DNA of 64,000 nt from Pedobacter sp. BS3. GTDB lineage: Bacteria; Bacteroidota; Bacteroidia; Sphingobacteriales; Sphingobacteriaceae. The position numbers were made by a program, and so were the translations under genes. The notes beneath the pieces were generated by a model. The model ran no database searches. It worked only from the letters and a program-made list of their open reading frames with translations, and was not told the DNA's origin. Where the stretch lies: positions 1,240,001 through 1,304,000 of the forward strand of contig NZ_VTRT01000001.1 of assembly GCF_008274585.1 (NCBI RefSeq). Reading direction: 5' to 3'. This document shows positions 24,105 through 33,517 of the stretch, piece by piece. Each line of letters begins with the position of its first letter. The stretch's first letter is position 1.

Positions 24105-26162
24105 TTAATTCATCACCGGCAGGAACGCGTATTTTTTGCCATAATCAAGCATCTGCTTAAAAAACGAGGTGGGATACACTACTTTAACATCGGTGATCTC
24201 ATCGCTGTTCATTACAGGCTGCAATTCCGGCTGGATAAATCCTTTATAGGGTTTAATGTTTAATTTAGCGTAACGTGCCAGCACCTCGTTCAATAAATCC
24301 TGGTCAACTTTTACGCCATAAGTTTCAATGAGATTTTTACCGGCATTAAAATCGCCTTCAGATTTTACGCGTTGTATTTCGCGGAGCAATTGCCCGAAAA
24401 GCTGGCGAAGTTTCTTATAATCATTGATCCTGGTATAGGTCTTGCCGTTTTCCTTAACAAATTCGATAACGTGATCTTTTTTACCCTGTTCATAGGCCCA
24501 GCGGGCAATAAGCTGCCGGTTACGCATGTGCGCTTCCTCGATGTTATCGCCCGGTTTAATACGGGTAAGCTGGGTAATCAGCCCGTTCATGATATAGCTA
24601 TCGTATTCGGCTTTGCCCACTTCCAGCGAAGGCATGACACCGATATCCACCAGTTTCTGATCCAGGATATAGTACAGTCCAACCAGGTCGGCACGGGCCT
24701 CCTCTAAAGCCGAAGCATAATTTTTGAGTGTTTTTTCCGGTGTTTCTACACCGGGATTGATCTGTCCCGAAGCGTGGCCGATACACTCGTGCATATCGGT
24801 ATGCAGGTCAGAAGCCAGGTCGCCATATTTTTTCAGCCGTGCTTTCACGCTATCGCTGTAAGCAAATTCGTCCAGCAGTCCGCTGCTACGGCCGGCAACA
24901 TTGTACGAATGGATAATGTTGCTGAGCGAAACCGACTTAGAGCCATATTCCTTGCGGATCCAGTCGGAATTGGGCAAATTGATGCCAATAGGTGTTGAAG
25001 GAGTTGCGTCGCCCGACTCGGTTACTACGGTAATCGCTTTGGCGGTAATACCTTTCACCTGTTTCTTTTTATGCTGTGGCATCAGCGGCGAGTTATCTTC
25101 AAACCATTGTGCCTGACCGGCTATAGCCTGTATGCGTTTGGTTTCTTCAAGGTCTTTAATGGAAACCACGCTTTCAAAGCTGCCCTTTTTGCCGATGGCA
25201 TCGTTATAAACTTCAATAAATCCGTTTACTACGTCTACGCGTGATGTGGTATCGGCCACCCAGGCAATGTTATAATCGTCGAAATCTTTCAGATTACCGG
25301 TTTTATAATAGTTTATCAGCTTCTGTAGGGTCAGTTTTTGCTGCTCATTTTCGGCCACTTCAGTGGCTTTGTTCAGCCAGTAGACGATCTTTTCAATGGC
25401 AGAACTATACATGCCGCCTATTTTCCATACCTTTTCCTTTATGGTGCCGTTTTCCTTTACCAGTTTAGAGTTTAATCCCCATAAAGGCTGATCGCCTTTT
25501 GCATCAAAGCGGTTGTAAAAGGCCTCAACCTCTTTTTGAGTGACATTTTCATAGAAATTATTCGAGGAAGCGGTAATGTTGTCGATGTTCGGCGAGAGAT
25601 CAACCATTTTAGGCTGAAAATCCAGGTCGTAAACAATGGGTTTGAGGCGGATCAGGAAAGCATCAACACTCTCGCCCTTGTTCAGGGGAAAGCCCCTGGC
25701 ATCTGAACCCTTTACCAGCGTACTGAAATATTCAAACGAACATTCGGGAATGAACTTTTCATTGCCATAATGGTGATGATTGCCGTTGCTGAACCAGAAA
25801 CGTCCGCTGTAGGTTTTAAATTTTTGCCAGTCGGCAGAACTGGTATCGCCTTTATAGGTATTAAAAATATTCTCTAACGTTTTGCGGATGAGCAGGTTGT
25901 ATTTGCCCCGCTGGTCGTAGATAATATCGCGGCCTGACAGAGCGGCTTGCGACAGATAGTAACATAATTTCTTTTGTTGCAGGCTCAGTTCATCAAAGCC
26001 TGGTACCTGGTAACGCAGTACCTGCAGATCGGCAAACGATTCTGCTTTTACTTCAAAAGTATCGGCCGTGGCAGAAGCCGATTGGTTTGACGATTGATTT
26101 TGCGAGCATGCGCCTAACAGGGACAGGCCTGCAATAGCGTAAAAAAAGAAATATGGTTTCAT
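24105..26162 (-). CDS. Dipeptidyl-peptidase III family (M49) lipoprotein
   Basis: About 685 residues from the ATG at 26162, whose product starts MKPYFFFYAIAGLSLLGA then Cys, a lipobox. The zinc site is complete: HECIGH, and about 25 residues on, EEARADL, as in M49 peptidases. Family members remove dipeptides from peptide N-termini; some Bacteroidota homologues are annotated as dihydrofolate reductase by error. The lipidated form would act in the periplasm or on the outer membrane. It appears to be a single-gene unit. An upstream in-frame ATG at 26180 is possible but masks the signal sequence. Confidence 0.88.
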   Translation of the reverse strand: MKPYFFFYAIAGLSLLGACSQNQSSNQSASATADTFEVKAESFADLQVLRYQVPGFDELSLQQKKLCYYLSQAALSGRDIIYDQRGKYNLLIRKTLENIFNTYKGDTSSADWQKFKTYSGRFWFSNGNHHHYGNEKFIPECSFEYFSTLVKGSDARGFPLNKGESVDAFLIRLKPIVYDLDFQPKMVDLSPNIDNITASSNNFYENVTQKEVEAFYNRFDAKGDQPLWGLNSKLVKENGTIKEKVWKIGGMYSSAIEKIVYWLNKATEVAENEQQKLTLQKLINYYKTGNLKDFDDYNIAWVADTTSRVDVVNGFIEVYNDAIGKKGSFESVVSIKDLEETKRIQAIAGQAQWFEDNSPLMPQHKKKQVKGITAKAITVVTESGDATPSTPIGINLPNSDWIRKEYGSKSVSLSNIIHSYNVAGRSSGLLDEFAYSDSVKARLKKYGDLASDLHTDMHECIGHASGQINPGVETPEKTLKNYASALEEARADLVGLYYILDQKLVDIGVMPSLEVGKAEYDSYIMNGLITQLTRIKPGDNIEEAHMRNRQLIARWAYEQGKKDHVIEFVKENGKTYTRINDYKKLRQLFGQLLREIQRVKSEGDFNAGKNLIETYGVKVDQDLLNEVLARYAKLNIKPYKGFIQPELQPVMNSDEITDVKVVYPTSFFKQMLDYGKKYAFLPVMN

Positions 26163-26372
26163 AACTTTATTAAGTGTCAAATCAAAATTAAATTAATTAT
26201 CTTAAAGTCAGCAGGTATATGCTTTCTTTTAGTTTTGCTGTAAAAAATATTCAAAGAAAATCCTGGGCAAAGCACTATGCATCTCAAATATGACAAATTT
26301 GTTGCAGTTGTTGTTTTTTTTTGCGAAGATTGTAATCATAAGTCTCTCATTACTTGAAATTGAAAAGTGCGT

Positions 26373-27458
26373 ATGCCCGAACCTTTATTTTACATCTCCG
26401 TAGTACTGTTCTCCTTTTTGCTCGTCCTTTTAGCTATTCCGTCTATTATTCACGTAGCTAAAGAGCGCTCGCTTTTTGATGATATGGATACAGACCGGAA
26501 GGATCATAGCTGCCATATTTCGCGTTTAGGCGGTGTCGCTATTTTCTGTAGTTTTATGATCACCTGCCTGGTTATGGCGGGCATTAATGGTTTTGGTACG
26601 CCTAACTACCTGCTGGCTTCGGCCATGATACTGTTTGTGGTAGGTCTTAAGGATGACCTTTGGGGCGTCAATCCAAGCACTAAATTCGGGATGCAGTTTA
26701 TTGTAGCCTTGATCATGGTATTGCTGGCCAATGTGCGCCTGACAAGCCTGTATGGGGTATTTAATATTCACGATCTGCCGTACATTCCCAGCGTTATTAT
26801 TTCGGTGCTGGTTATTATGTTCATCACCAATGCATTTAACCTGATTGATGGCATAGACGGCCTGGCTGGTATAACCGGTATTGTTGTAAGCATAGCCTTC
26901 GGGGTATTATTTGCCCGGATGAAGGAAGTTACACTATCGTGCATGGCTTTTTCACTGGCGGGCGCTTGTATGGGTTTTCTGAAATACAATTTTACGCCGG
27001 CAAAGATCTTTATGGGCGATACCGGATCGCTGCTGATCGGTTTTATAGCAGCTGTATTGAGCATCCATTTTATCGAGCTGAATAAAGTAGGTGTATCGCC
27101 TAAGCTGTTTTACAGTTCGGCGCCATCTATTGCCGTTGCCATACTGATAGGCCCTATATTTGATGCCATACGCGTTTTTGTTATCCGTATAGTAAAGAAG
27201 ACCTCGCCATTTGCCGGCGATAGAAATCATATCCATCACCGGATGCTATTGTTAGGCTTGAACCATCTGCAAACAGCATTTATCCTGCTGCTGTTCAATG
27301 TACTGATGATATACGTTACCCTGCTGATGCGGGATTTTGGCAATTTCCTGCTGATCGGTATCCAGTTTTCCATTTGTGTGCTGTTTAATATGATCTTGTC
27401 GTATCTAATCCGTTCAAGACAGCGGAAATCTTACCGCTTTATCAATTTCCTGTGGTAA
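26373..27458 (+). CDS. WecA/MraY-family UDP-GlcNAc:undecaprenyl-phosphate transferase
   Basis: About 361 residues from the ATG at 26373; a GTG at 26367 would add two. A polytopic membrane enzyme with all family motifs: [53 protein letters not shown] and [11 protein letters not shown]. The HIHHR motif favours a WecA/TagO-type GlcNAc-1-phosphate transferase. It is the second initiating transferase in the window and lies apart from the O-antigen genes, so it probably serves another lipid-linked glycan. Confidence 0.87.
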   Translation: MPEPLFYISVVLFSFLLVLLAIPSIIHVAKERSLFDDMDTDRKDHSCHISRLGGVAIFCSFMITCLVMAGINGFGTPNYLLASAMILFVVGLKDDLWGVNPSTKFGMQFIVALIMVLLANVRLTSLYGVFNIHDLPYIPSVIISVLVIMFITNAFNLIDGIDGLAGITGIVVSIAFGVLFARMKEVTLSCMAFSLAGACMGFLKYNFTPAKIFMGDTGSLLIGFIAAVLSIHFIELNKVGVSPKLFYSSAPSIAVAILIGPIFDAIRVFVIRIVKKTSPFAGDRNHIHHRMLLLGLNHLQTAFILLLFNVLMIYVTLLMRDFGNFLLIGIQFSICVLFNMILSYLIRSRQRKSYRFINFLW

Positions 27459-27489
27459 ACAATTTGTATGCATTTCGGTTAAACCGGAT

Positions 27490-28299
27490 ATGAATATATC
27501 TGTAAAAGATCTGGGAGATGTAAAGGTCTCTTACCGGCTGATCCCTTCCGAAACATCATATACACTTGTTTTTATTCACGGATTTCCATTCAACCAGTCG
27601 ATATGGGACCCTCAGATGCAGGCTTTGCAGCGTTATGCCGATCTGCTGAGTTATGATGTGCGTGGGCACGGCAATACGGTATCATCGCACCGTTTTTTCA
27701 GTATAGACTTGTTTGCCCGCGATCTGCTTCAATTAATAGACAGCCTGCAACTGAAGCAGGTTGTTTTATGCGGTATATCCATGGGCGGTTATATTGCCCT
27801 GCGGGCAATGGAAATTGATGCCGGGAAAATTACCGGCTTGATCTTGTGCGACACCAATGCTGTTGCCGATAGTAACGAGGCGAAGCTTAACCGGTTTGCC
27901 GGTATTGACACCCTGCTAAAAAATGGCAATGTACCGTATGCGGACAATTTTGTGGGTAAGGTACTGGCGCAATCTACATTACAGCATAAGCCGCATGTTG
28001 TGCGGCATGTAAAACAAACCATTACAGAGAACTCACCGGAAGATATTTGTGCAACATTATTAGCACTGGCTTCACGTACGGATACGTCGGCCGGTCTTTC
28101 AAAAATAGCCGTTCCGGTATTGGTTATTCGCGGAGAGCATGATGCATTAATGAGCAATGAGCAGACCCGGCAATTAACTGCCGGTATCAGTAATGCTAAG
28201 CTGGAAATCATTCCCGGTAGCGGGCATCTGCCCAACCTGGAAAACCCGGTTGAATTTAATAAGGCTGTGAGTGATTTTATGGCCGGCCTTTCCGGATAA
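27490..28299 (+). CDS. Alpha/beta hydrolase
   Basis: A 269-residue alpha/beta hydrolase. The oxyanion region is FIHGFPFNQSIWD, the nucleophile elbow is G-I-S97-M-G-G, the acid is probably in RGEHDALM and the histidine in GSGHLPNLENP. The sequence resembles 3-oxoadipate enol-lactonase-like esterases but substrate cannot be told. It starts 31 bases after the WecA-like gene on the same strand, so it may be co-transcribed. It has no signal peptide and is likely cytoplasmic. Confidence 0.82.
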   Translation: MNISVKDLGDVKVSYRLIPSETSYTLVFIHGFPFNQSIWDPQMQALQRYADLLSYDVRGHGNTVSSHRFFSIDLFARDLLQLIDSLQLKQVVLCGISMGGYIALRAMEIDAGKITGLILCDTNAVADSNEAKLNRFAGIDTLLKNGNVPYADNFVGKVLAQSTLQHKPHVVRHVKQTITENSPEDICATLLALASRTDTSAGLSKIAVPVLVIRGEHDALMSNEQTRQLTAGISNAKLEIIPGSGHLPNLENPVEFNKAVSDFMAGLSG

Positions 28300-28394
28300 T
28301 TTCAGGTCAAAAGAGTTAAGGAAGCTGTTTCATACCAGGCATATTAGCCCTGATATCGCATGACGGGTAAACTGCATAAGTTTTAAATAATATT

Positions 28395-28416
28395 CCGGTC
28401 TGCCGGGGCAGGCCGG
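28395..28416. terminator. GC-rich hairpin between convergent genes
   Basis: ccggtctgcc (28395-28404) pairs with ggcaggccgg (28407-28416) with one G-T pair and a two-base loop. It sits between the ends of the alpha/beta hydrolase and the GH43-like gene. There is no clear T-run, so termination is only a possibility; it may also be a dispersed repeat. Confidence 0.4.
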
Positions 28417-28440
28417 CGTAAAAATGCGTCAAAATTCGCC

Positions 28441-29631
28441 TTACTTTAAGCTTTTGTAAAATTGTTCTGTGCGTTTAATATCAGGCATCAGCTTGTTGTT
28501 TTCCCATTTTACAGCTAATACGGCGGGTCTGCACGTAACAGGATATATTTTGCCCATCTCGCCCCTGGGATTGAAAAATGTGGTAGACCACCAGTTGCCA
28601 TCTTTATCCGTAAATAGATTGTTGTGTCCGCCTTCCAGAATTGCCGGATACCGGGGGCCATACGGGCCATAAATATTATCTGCTTCGGCTACTACCACAT
28701 CATAGCTGTGCACTAATGCTTTGTTACCGTTTTCTATATATGAGAATTTGTTTTTCCCCGGCTCATCACGTACGCACCATACAGTTTGCAGTAGCTGGTA
28801 TTTTCCATGATGCTTAACCATATAAACCCCCTCAATATATTGTTCGGGATTGTAAGGGGTTTCTTTAAAACGCCTGAAAGGTTCTGCCAGACCGCTCAGA
28901 TCATCTTTCATTTTAGCGATATAATGATCTTTGCCGATGAAATATACCTCACCATTGTCATCTTCGAATAAAGTTCCATCAATACCGGAATAAGGTAGTT
29001 TTTCTGTATTGCCGGGAATTGCAATAACCTCTTTAGCCGAAAAAATGGGGCCGTTGCTGTTACCGGGTATATTAACATAAGGGCCGGTGGGTTTTCCCGA
29101 TACACTTTTTAGCACAAAGGAGCCTACTTTCCCGCTCAGGCAGGCTACCAGTAGCCATTGTTTTTTACTTTTTATATAATGAAGTTCCGGCGCCCATGCG
29201 GCCCGGTACATAGAATCGAGCGGCTCACCGTTAACTCCTCTTGCCTTTGGTTTTAGCGGCACTCCCTTTTTCTGCCAGGTAGCATCTTTATCAAATGACC
29301 AGATTCGGCCTAAAGGCTTCCACACTTTCATATCGGCAGATTGCCACAGGTATATCCCGTCATTATAGTCCCAGGGATGTATGATGTTGTTTTGAAACTT
29401 ACGATCTGGCGGAGCAGTAGTACCGGTCATATAATACATACTATCGGGGCCGTAGGTGATATACGTATCACGCATCCAATAGTCAAAAAGCGGCCTTACA
29501 ATATCTGGTACGGTATATCTCTTATCACCAACGGGGGCGTAGGGATCACTATATTGTTGAGCATAACCTGATTGAGCTATAATGAGCAGATAAAGCATGA
29601 AAGCTCTTTGGAGCCAATGATTATTCATCAT
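28441..29631 (-). CDS. Secreted GH43-like beta-propeller glycosidase
   Basis: A 396-residue protein with a signal peptide (ending ...QSGYAQ) and a five-bladed beta-propeller pattern. The blades carry RDTYITYGPDSMYYMTGT, WAPELHYIKSKKQWLL, GIDGTLFEDDNGEVYFIG and EGVYMVKHHGKYQLL. By family analogy the catalytic base is Asp near 55, the pKa modulator Asp in IDGTLF and the acid Glu in EGVYM. Arabinofuranosidase, arabinanase or galactosidase activity is possible; the nearby araBDA genes favour an arabinose-releasing role. It is the last gene of the minus operon AraC - clan-A-like hydrolase - GH27 - GH43. Confidence 0.8.
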   Translation of the reverse strand: MMNNHWLQRAFMLYLLIIAQSGYAQQYSDPYAPVGDKRYTVPDIVRPLFDYWMRDTYITYGPDSMYYMTGTTAPPDRKFQNNIIHPWDYNDGIYLWQSADMKVWKPLGRIWSFDKDATWQKKGVPLKPKARGVNGEPLDSMYRAAWAPELHYIKSKKQWLLVACLSGKVGSFVLKSVSGKPTGPYVNIPGNSNGPIFSAKEVIAIPGNTEKLPYSGIDGTLFEDDNGEVYFIGKDHYIAKMKDDLSGLAEPFRRFKETPYNPEQYIEGVYMVKHHGKYQLLQTVWCVRDEPGKNKFSYIENGNKALVHSYDVVVAEADNIYGPYGPRYPAILEGGHNNLFTDKDGNWWSTTFFNPRGEMGKIYPVTCRPAVLAVKWENNKLMPDIKRTEQFYKSLK

Positions 29632-29682
29632 AATAATTTGATTAACGATTTAAAAAAATGGATTTATAACCTTCGCTGAATA

Positions 29683-31050
29683 TTATTTTATCTCATATTT
29701 ACAGAATAAAACACCACCTGCATTGATCTTTACCTCTTTGGGTGCAGATGAGCTGACCGTACCTAAGTTTTTATCGTTCCAGACATCCTGTAAACTTACG
29801 GCTGTGCCTTCAAATCCTAATAACGTGCTTGTAAGTTTAACGGTTACGGCTTCACCGTTGCGGTTAAAGATCCCGATCCAGCCTTTCTGAGGCATGTTTT
29901 TATTGGGAGTTTTCCATATTTCAATGTTGTTATGGTCTGAAACAAGTTTACCAACCACGCCATTTTCATTACAAGCCAGCATTTCTTTGTTGGTGAGCAG
30001 TTCAAATGTAAAATCGTCGCTGGTAGGCAGATCGCCGCCCATAAATAAAGGCGATGCGCTTAATGCCCGCATAGCCATGAACGTGTATTTTTGGTCGGCA
30101 TTAAAAAAGCTTATATGCTCACTTTGTTTAACTCCGTGTTTATTTGGATCTGGTTTAGCGGTCAGGTAGTTTTTATCGGGATTGTGCAGGCATAAATGCC
30201 CGAACGGGATCATATCCATATCTAACCAAAACCCATCATGATCGATATTGCTCCATTGCTTCCATGCTGTAAATACCCTGTCTATTCCAATCTGGTCATC
30301 CCACACATCGCGGGTTACGCGTAGCATATTGGCCTGCTTATAGGTTTGGAAATATTCGGGCCTGGAATCGCCGCCGGGCGATAAGCTCAATACAACCGGT
30401 TTCCCGGTTTTTCTTATTGCCGAAATAACCGCGTCAATTTCATCCGGATGCCCGGCAATATCATCAGCCTTTATAAAATCTATTCCCCAGCTAACCAGTA
30501 AGGCAATGTAAGAGTCGTAATATTGCTGTGCACCCGGTTTCTTCATGTTAATGCCATAATTATCATGGTTCCATTTGCATAACGAAGTGGTATCTGCAAT
30601 ATCTCTGGCCGTATATTTAGTACCCAGTACCGGCATGTTTTTTCTATACGCTATACGCGATATGCCACGCATGATATGAATGCCAAATTTTAAACCTAAG
30701 GCATGCGCCCGGTCTGCTACTGCTTTAATGCCTCCGGGAAATGTTTCTTTGTTCGGTATATACCTGCCGTAGTTATCCAGGCTCATGGTAATGATCTTTC
30801 CCTGGGCATCTTTTACTTTATTCCAGCCTGCGTCAATTACAAAGTATTCATAGCCAAACGGCTTAAGTCGTTTGGCCATTACTTCCATATTGGCAAGCAT
30901 GGCTTCCTGTGTTGGGTACATGCCGTAGCTGTCCCAGCTATTCCATCCTTTAGGCGGAACTTTGGTTTGAACGGACTGTGCCATCACGGTGTGGGAAATA
31001 AGTATTGCTACTATAGCGGTAGCTGTTAATTGGCTTATGAAATATCTCAT
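29683..31050 (-). CDS. GH27 family alpha-galactosidase / beta-L-arabinopyranosidase
   Basis: About 455 residues from the ATG at 31050, which starts a signal peptide (MRYFISQLTATAIVAILISH). An upstream ATG at 31155 only adds a tail before it. The GH27 barrel has PPKGWNSWDSYG, the strand YFVIDAGWN, nucleophile Asp in FIKADD (D196) and acid/base Asp in RVTRDVWDD (about D248). A beta-sandwich domain closes the protein. GH27 enzymes remove alpha-D-galactose or beta-L-arabinopyranose, both retaining. The arabinose pathway nearby makes the second worth testing. Periplasmic or surface location. Confidence 0.87.
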   Translation of the reverse strand: MRYFISQLTATAIVAILISHTVMAQSVQTKVPPKGWNSWDSYGMYPTQEAMLANMEVMAKRLKPFGYEYFVIDAGWNKVKDAQGKIITMSLDNYGRYIPNKETFPGGIKAVADRAHALGLKFGIHIMRGISRIAYRKNMPVLGTKYTARDIADTTSLCKWNHDNYGINMKKPGAQQYYDSYIALLVSWGIDFIKADDIAGHPDEIDAVISAIRKTGKPVVLSLSPGGDSRPEYFQTYKQANMLRVTRDVWDDQIGIDRVFTAWKQWSNIDHDGFWLDMDMIPFGHLCLHNPDKNYLTAKPDPNKHGVKQSEHISFFNADQKYTFMAMRALSASPLFMGGDLPTSDDFTFELLTNKEMLACNENGVVGKLVSDHNNIEIWKTPNKNMPQKGWIGIFNRNGEAVTVKLTSTLLGFEGTAVSLQDVWNDKNLGTVSSSAPKEVKINAGGVLFCKYEIK

Positions 31051-31096
31051 GGTTATCAGATTTACATTATTAATATAAAGCAGTATCGGTTGTGAT

Positions 31097-32146
31097 TTAA
31101 TGTTTTTGAGAATTGCTAATTGTATAATGTATAAAATTTTTAAAGGCTTTACCATTTTCCCTTAAGCTGCCATCGGCATTTTGCAGTGCAATGGCTTTTC
31201 CGTCGCCGCCATCGCCACTATACCATATTACAAAATCCATGTTCAGTTCCGAAGTTTTCTGGAGCAGGTTTGTAACAATAACCGGCGAGGGAGCTAATTG
31301 CCCTATTTCTGTAGTTATAACAGGCTTCCCGGTGCTTTTTTTCAAAAAGGCTGTGATGTCATCTAATACGTTAACGTCAGTTTTAGTTGAAATATCTGCT
31401 CCTTTCAGGCCTCTGCCGGGGGTGTACCAATGGAAATTTATATAATCCACGTCTGAGCTTTTAATGGCTTCCAGCACGCTGGTGGCAAACCGTATTTTCT
31501 CATTGTTAGAAATGATCTTTGCCAGGTTGCGTACCTTATAGTCGGGAAAGATCTTGCGGGCAAAGATATCCGCCTCATTCGTCCGGCCATGTTGTATCAT
31601 ATCCTGGTAAGTTAGCATGGCAACAAGTGCGCTGGTAATACCACCGTTGCTTACTTTTATTCCCATCTGGTGGGCAATCTCAGTGCCCGCCTTTAGCTCG
31701 TTGATATAATCCTCTGCCGTTCCGGTATGATATAACGGATTATCTTCCTCATTTTCGATAGAGACCAAAGCGGGTTTATACTTTGTTAATATTTCCCTGA
31801 CAGTTTTTTTATAGGCCGTTATATCGGTTGGAAAGGGTACAGGGCCGTTAACCGGCGCACCGGCGTTTATATTCAGTATGATTTTCAGGCCGGCTGCGGT
31901 GATAGCTTCACAGGGGATGCATTTACCGTTCCATTTATTTAACCATATCCGGGTTCGTACATAAGGTACGCCTAAGTCTTTGGCAACCCGTATGGTGGTT
32001 GCTATCCCAATGGCCTTATTTTCGGTTTTATCGGCCAGTATGCCGAAAGGATTTTTGACAGACCTGTTTTCTACGGGTTGTGGGAAACGTAATGCTGATA
32101 GCAGCATAAAGCCCGTAAGCAGGGATAATAGCATAAATTTCATCAT
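31097..32146 (-). CDS. Putative clan GH-A-like glycoside hydrolase, paralogue 1
   Basis: A 349-residue protein with an N-terminal signal anchor (MMKFMLLSLLTGFMLLSALR). No standard family is recognised, but the pattern is of a TIM barrel of clan GH-A. There is ALVSIENEEDNPLYHTG with Asn-Glu for the acid/base, and after NFHWYTPG comes PVITTEIGQL with a candidate nucleophile Glu. IWYSGDGGDGKAIALQ follows near the last strand. A close paralogue is at 56346-57470. It lies 20 bases after the AraC gene and 46 before the GH27 gene. The hydrolase role is inference from the barrel-like motif spacing; activity unknown. Confidence 0.65.
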   Translation of the reverse strand: MMKFMLLSLLTGFMLLSALRFPQPVENRSVKNPFGILADKTENKAIGIATTIRVAKDLGVPYVRTRIWLNKWNGKCIPCEAITAAGLKIILNINAGAPVNGPVPFPTDITAYKKTVREILTKYKPALVSIENEEDNPLYHTGTAEDYINELKAGTEIAHQMGIKVSNGGITSALVAMLTYQDMIQHGRTNEADIFARKIFPDYKVRNLAKIISNNEKIRFATSVLEAIKSSDVDYINFHWYTPGRGLKGADISTKTDVNVLDDITAFLKKSTGKPVITTEIGQLAPSPVIVTNLLQKTSELNMDFVIWYSGDGGDGKAIALQNADGSLRENGKAFKNFIHYTISNSQKH

Positions 32147-32166
32147 GAGTTAAACTAAATTATGGC

Positions 32167-33048
32167 TTATGCCTGTTTGGTTCTGGATGACAGAACATGG
32201 TTATAATATTGCCGGTACTCGTATGGTGTTAGCTGCATCATGGTTTTAAACTGACGGTTAAAGCTTGCAATAGATTTAAATCCCGATTCAAAGCATATTT
32301 GTGAAACAGAATAATTGGTTTCAATGAGCAGCTTGCAAACATGGCTGATTTTAATCTCGTTCAGAAAAGCCGAAAAGGTTTTTTGAGCGTGCTTTTTAAA
32401 GTATTTGCAAAATGCCGGTATGCTCAGATTGGCTACTTCGGCTATTTCTTCAAGTGTAATGTCATGGCAGAAATGGTTCATAATAAACTTATACACTTTA
32501 TCAATGCGATGCGTATCGGGCGAAATAAGCTGGTGATTGTATCCTCCTTTTAGTAATGGAGATACTTCATTGGAGCAGGCCAGCTCATTCAGAATATCTA
32601 ATAAGGCCGTTACTTTTAAAAACTCGTCTGTTAATTCTGATAATTGCTTTATACGGTCGGCCAAAAGCTTGTTGACGCTTCCTGTGATATTTAACCCGCT
32701 TACCGACCTGCTTAACAGCTTTTTGATAGGCTTCATCTCCGGACGTTCAAAGAAGCCTTCACCTAAAAAATCTGCCTTGAAATGGACCTCGATAAATTCC
32801 GCGTCGGGCCCCTTAAGCTCATCGTTACGCCATAAATGAGGAGTATCCGGGCTGATTAAAGCACAATCGCCTGCCTTAAAGGTATTAATGCTGTGGCCGA
32901 TAAATTTTGATCCCTGTCCCTTAAATACATATATCAGCTCAAATGCGGGATGAAAGTGAAGCGTTTCTTCATAACAGGGAGATACGTGCCTGTTTACCGA
33001 GACTGTTACATCATCAGGCAGCAGCAGCTTTTTTAATAATAGTTTCAT
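32167..33048 (-). CDS. AraC-family transcriptional regulator, paralogue 1
   Basis: A 293-residue regulator with an N-terminal cupin sensor (CYEETLHFHPAFELIYVFKG, then SPDTPHLWRND) and a C-terminal AraC DNA-binding domain of two helix-turn-helix units (DITLEEIAEVANLSIPAFCK and NYSVSQICFESGFKS). It heads the minus operon of three hydrolase genes and faces the SusCD operon, with 469 bases of control region between. It probably senses a released oligosaccharide or sugar and activates one or both directions. The DNA-binding half is very close to that of the second AraC protein at 55218-56066. Confidence 0.9.
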   Translation of the reverse strand: MKLLLKKLLLPDDVTVSVNRHVSPCYEETLHFHPAFELIYVFKGQGSKFIGHSINTFKAGDCALISPDTPHLWRNDELKGPDAEFIEVHFKADFLGEGFFERPEMKPIKKLLSRSVSGLNITGSVNKLLADRIKQLSELTDEFLKVTALLDILNELACSNEVSPLLKGGYNHQLISPDTHRIDKVYKFIMNHFCHDITLEEIAEVANLSIPAFCKYFKKHAQKTFSAFLNEIKISHVCKLLIETNYSVSQICFESGFKSIASFNRQFKTMMQLTPYEYRQYYNHVLSSRTKQA

Positions 33049-33517
33049 AATTGGGATGGTTGGTTAGTAAATAATAAAGGCAATTTTATGCCATCAATTA
33101 ATAATTGTTAAACTGACAATTATTAGTAAAGTTAGAAAAAAAATCACTAAAACAAATTTTAAGCACATTTTAGCGTAGTGAATCTTTGTAATTAGCTGAT
33201 TGTCAGGTAAAAGAAAATGTATCTGACAAGGGAGGAAACCATCCCGGTATATGGATTTATAACGGGTTACGGTGGCATATAATTGAGAACATTCCACAAA
33301 TACAGCCATCAGAAATGTATTCAGCTATACCCATAACAGGGGATATAAAAAAGCTATAAATAGATAATTTTTAAGAAGTTTTGTGTGCGAGACAACCCTA
33401 ATATTGTCATACCAATTATTCATAACGCTGCACTTAAATAATAATAAGGCTAAGTAAAGCCTGATAATAACTTATAACAGGATAAACGGCTAAATATTAA
33501 TTAAACACATTTTTAAT
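33049..33517. promoter_or_regulatory. Divergent control region of the utilisation locus
   Basis: This 469-base gap separates the AraC operon from the SusCD operon. It holds a perfect inverted repeat, taataattgt (33099-33108), 7-base spacer, acaattatta (33116-33125), about 50 bases before the AraC start. It is a plausible regulator site. A smaller stem aggct-aagtaa-agcct lies near 33449. No gene is seen and no clear TAnnTTTG box was found before the ATG at 33518. Confidence 0.5.

Noticed and set aside
33094-33309. 71-residue minus-strand ORF
   Set aside because: Lies in the AraC/SusCD control region and covers the inverted repeat; composition looks non-coding.
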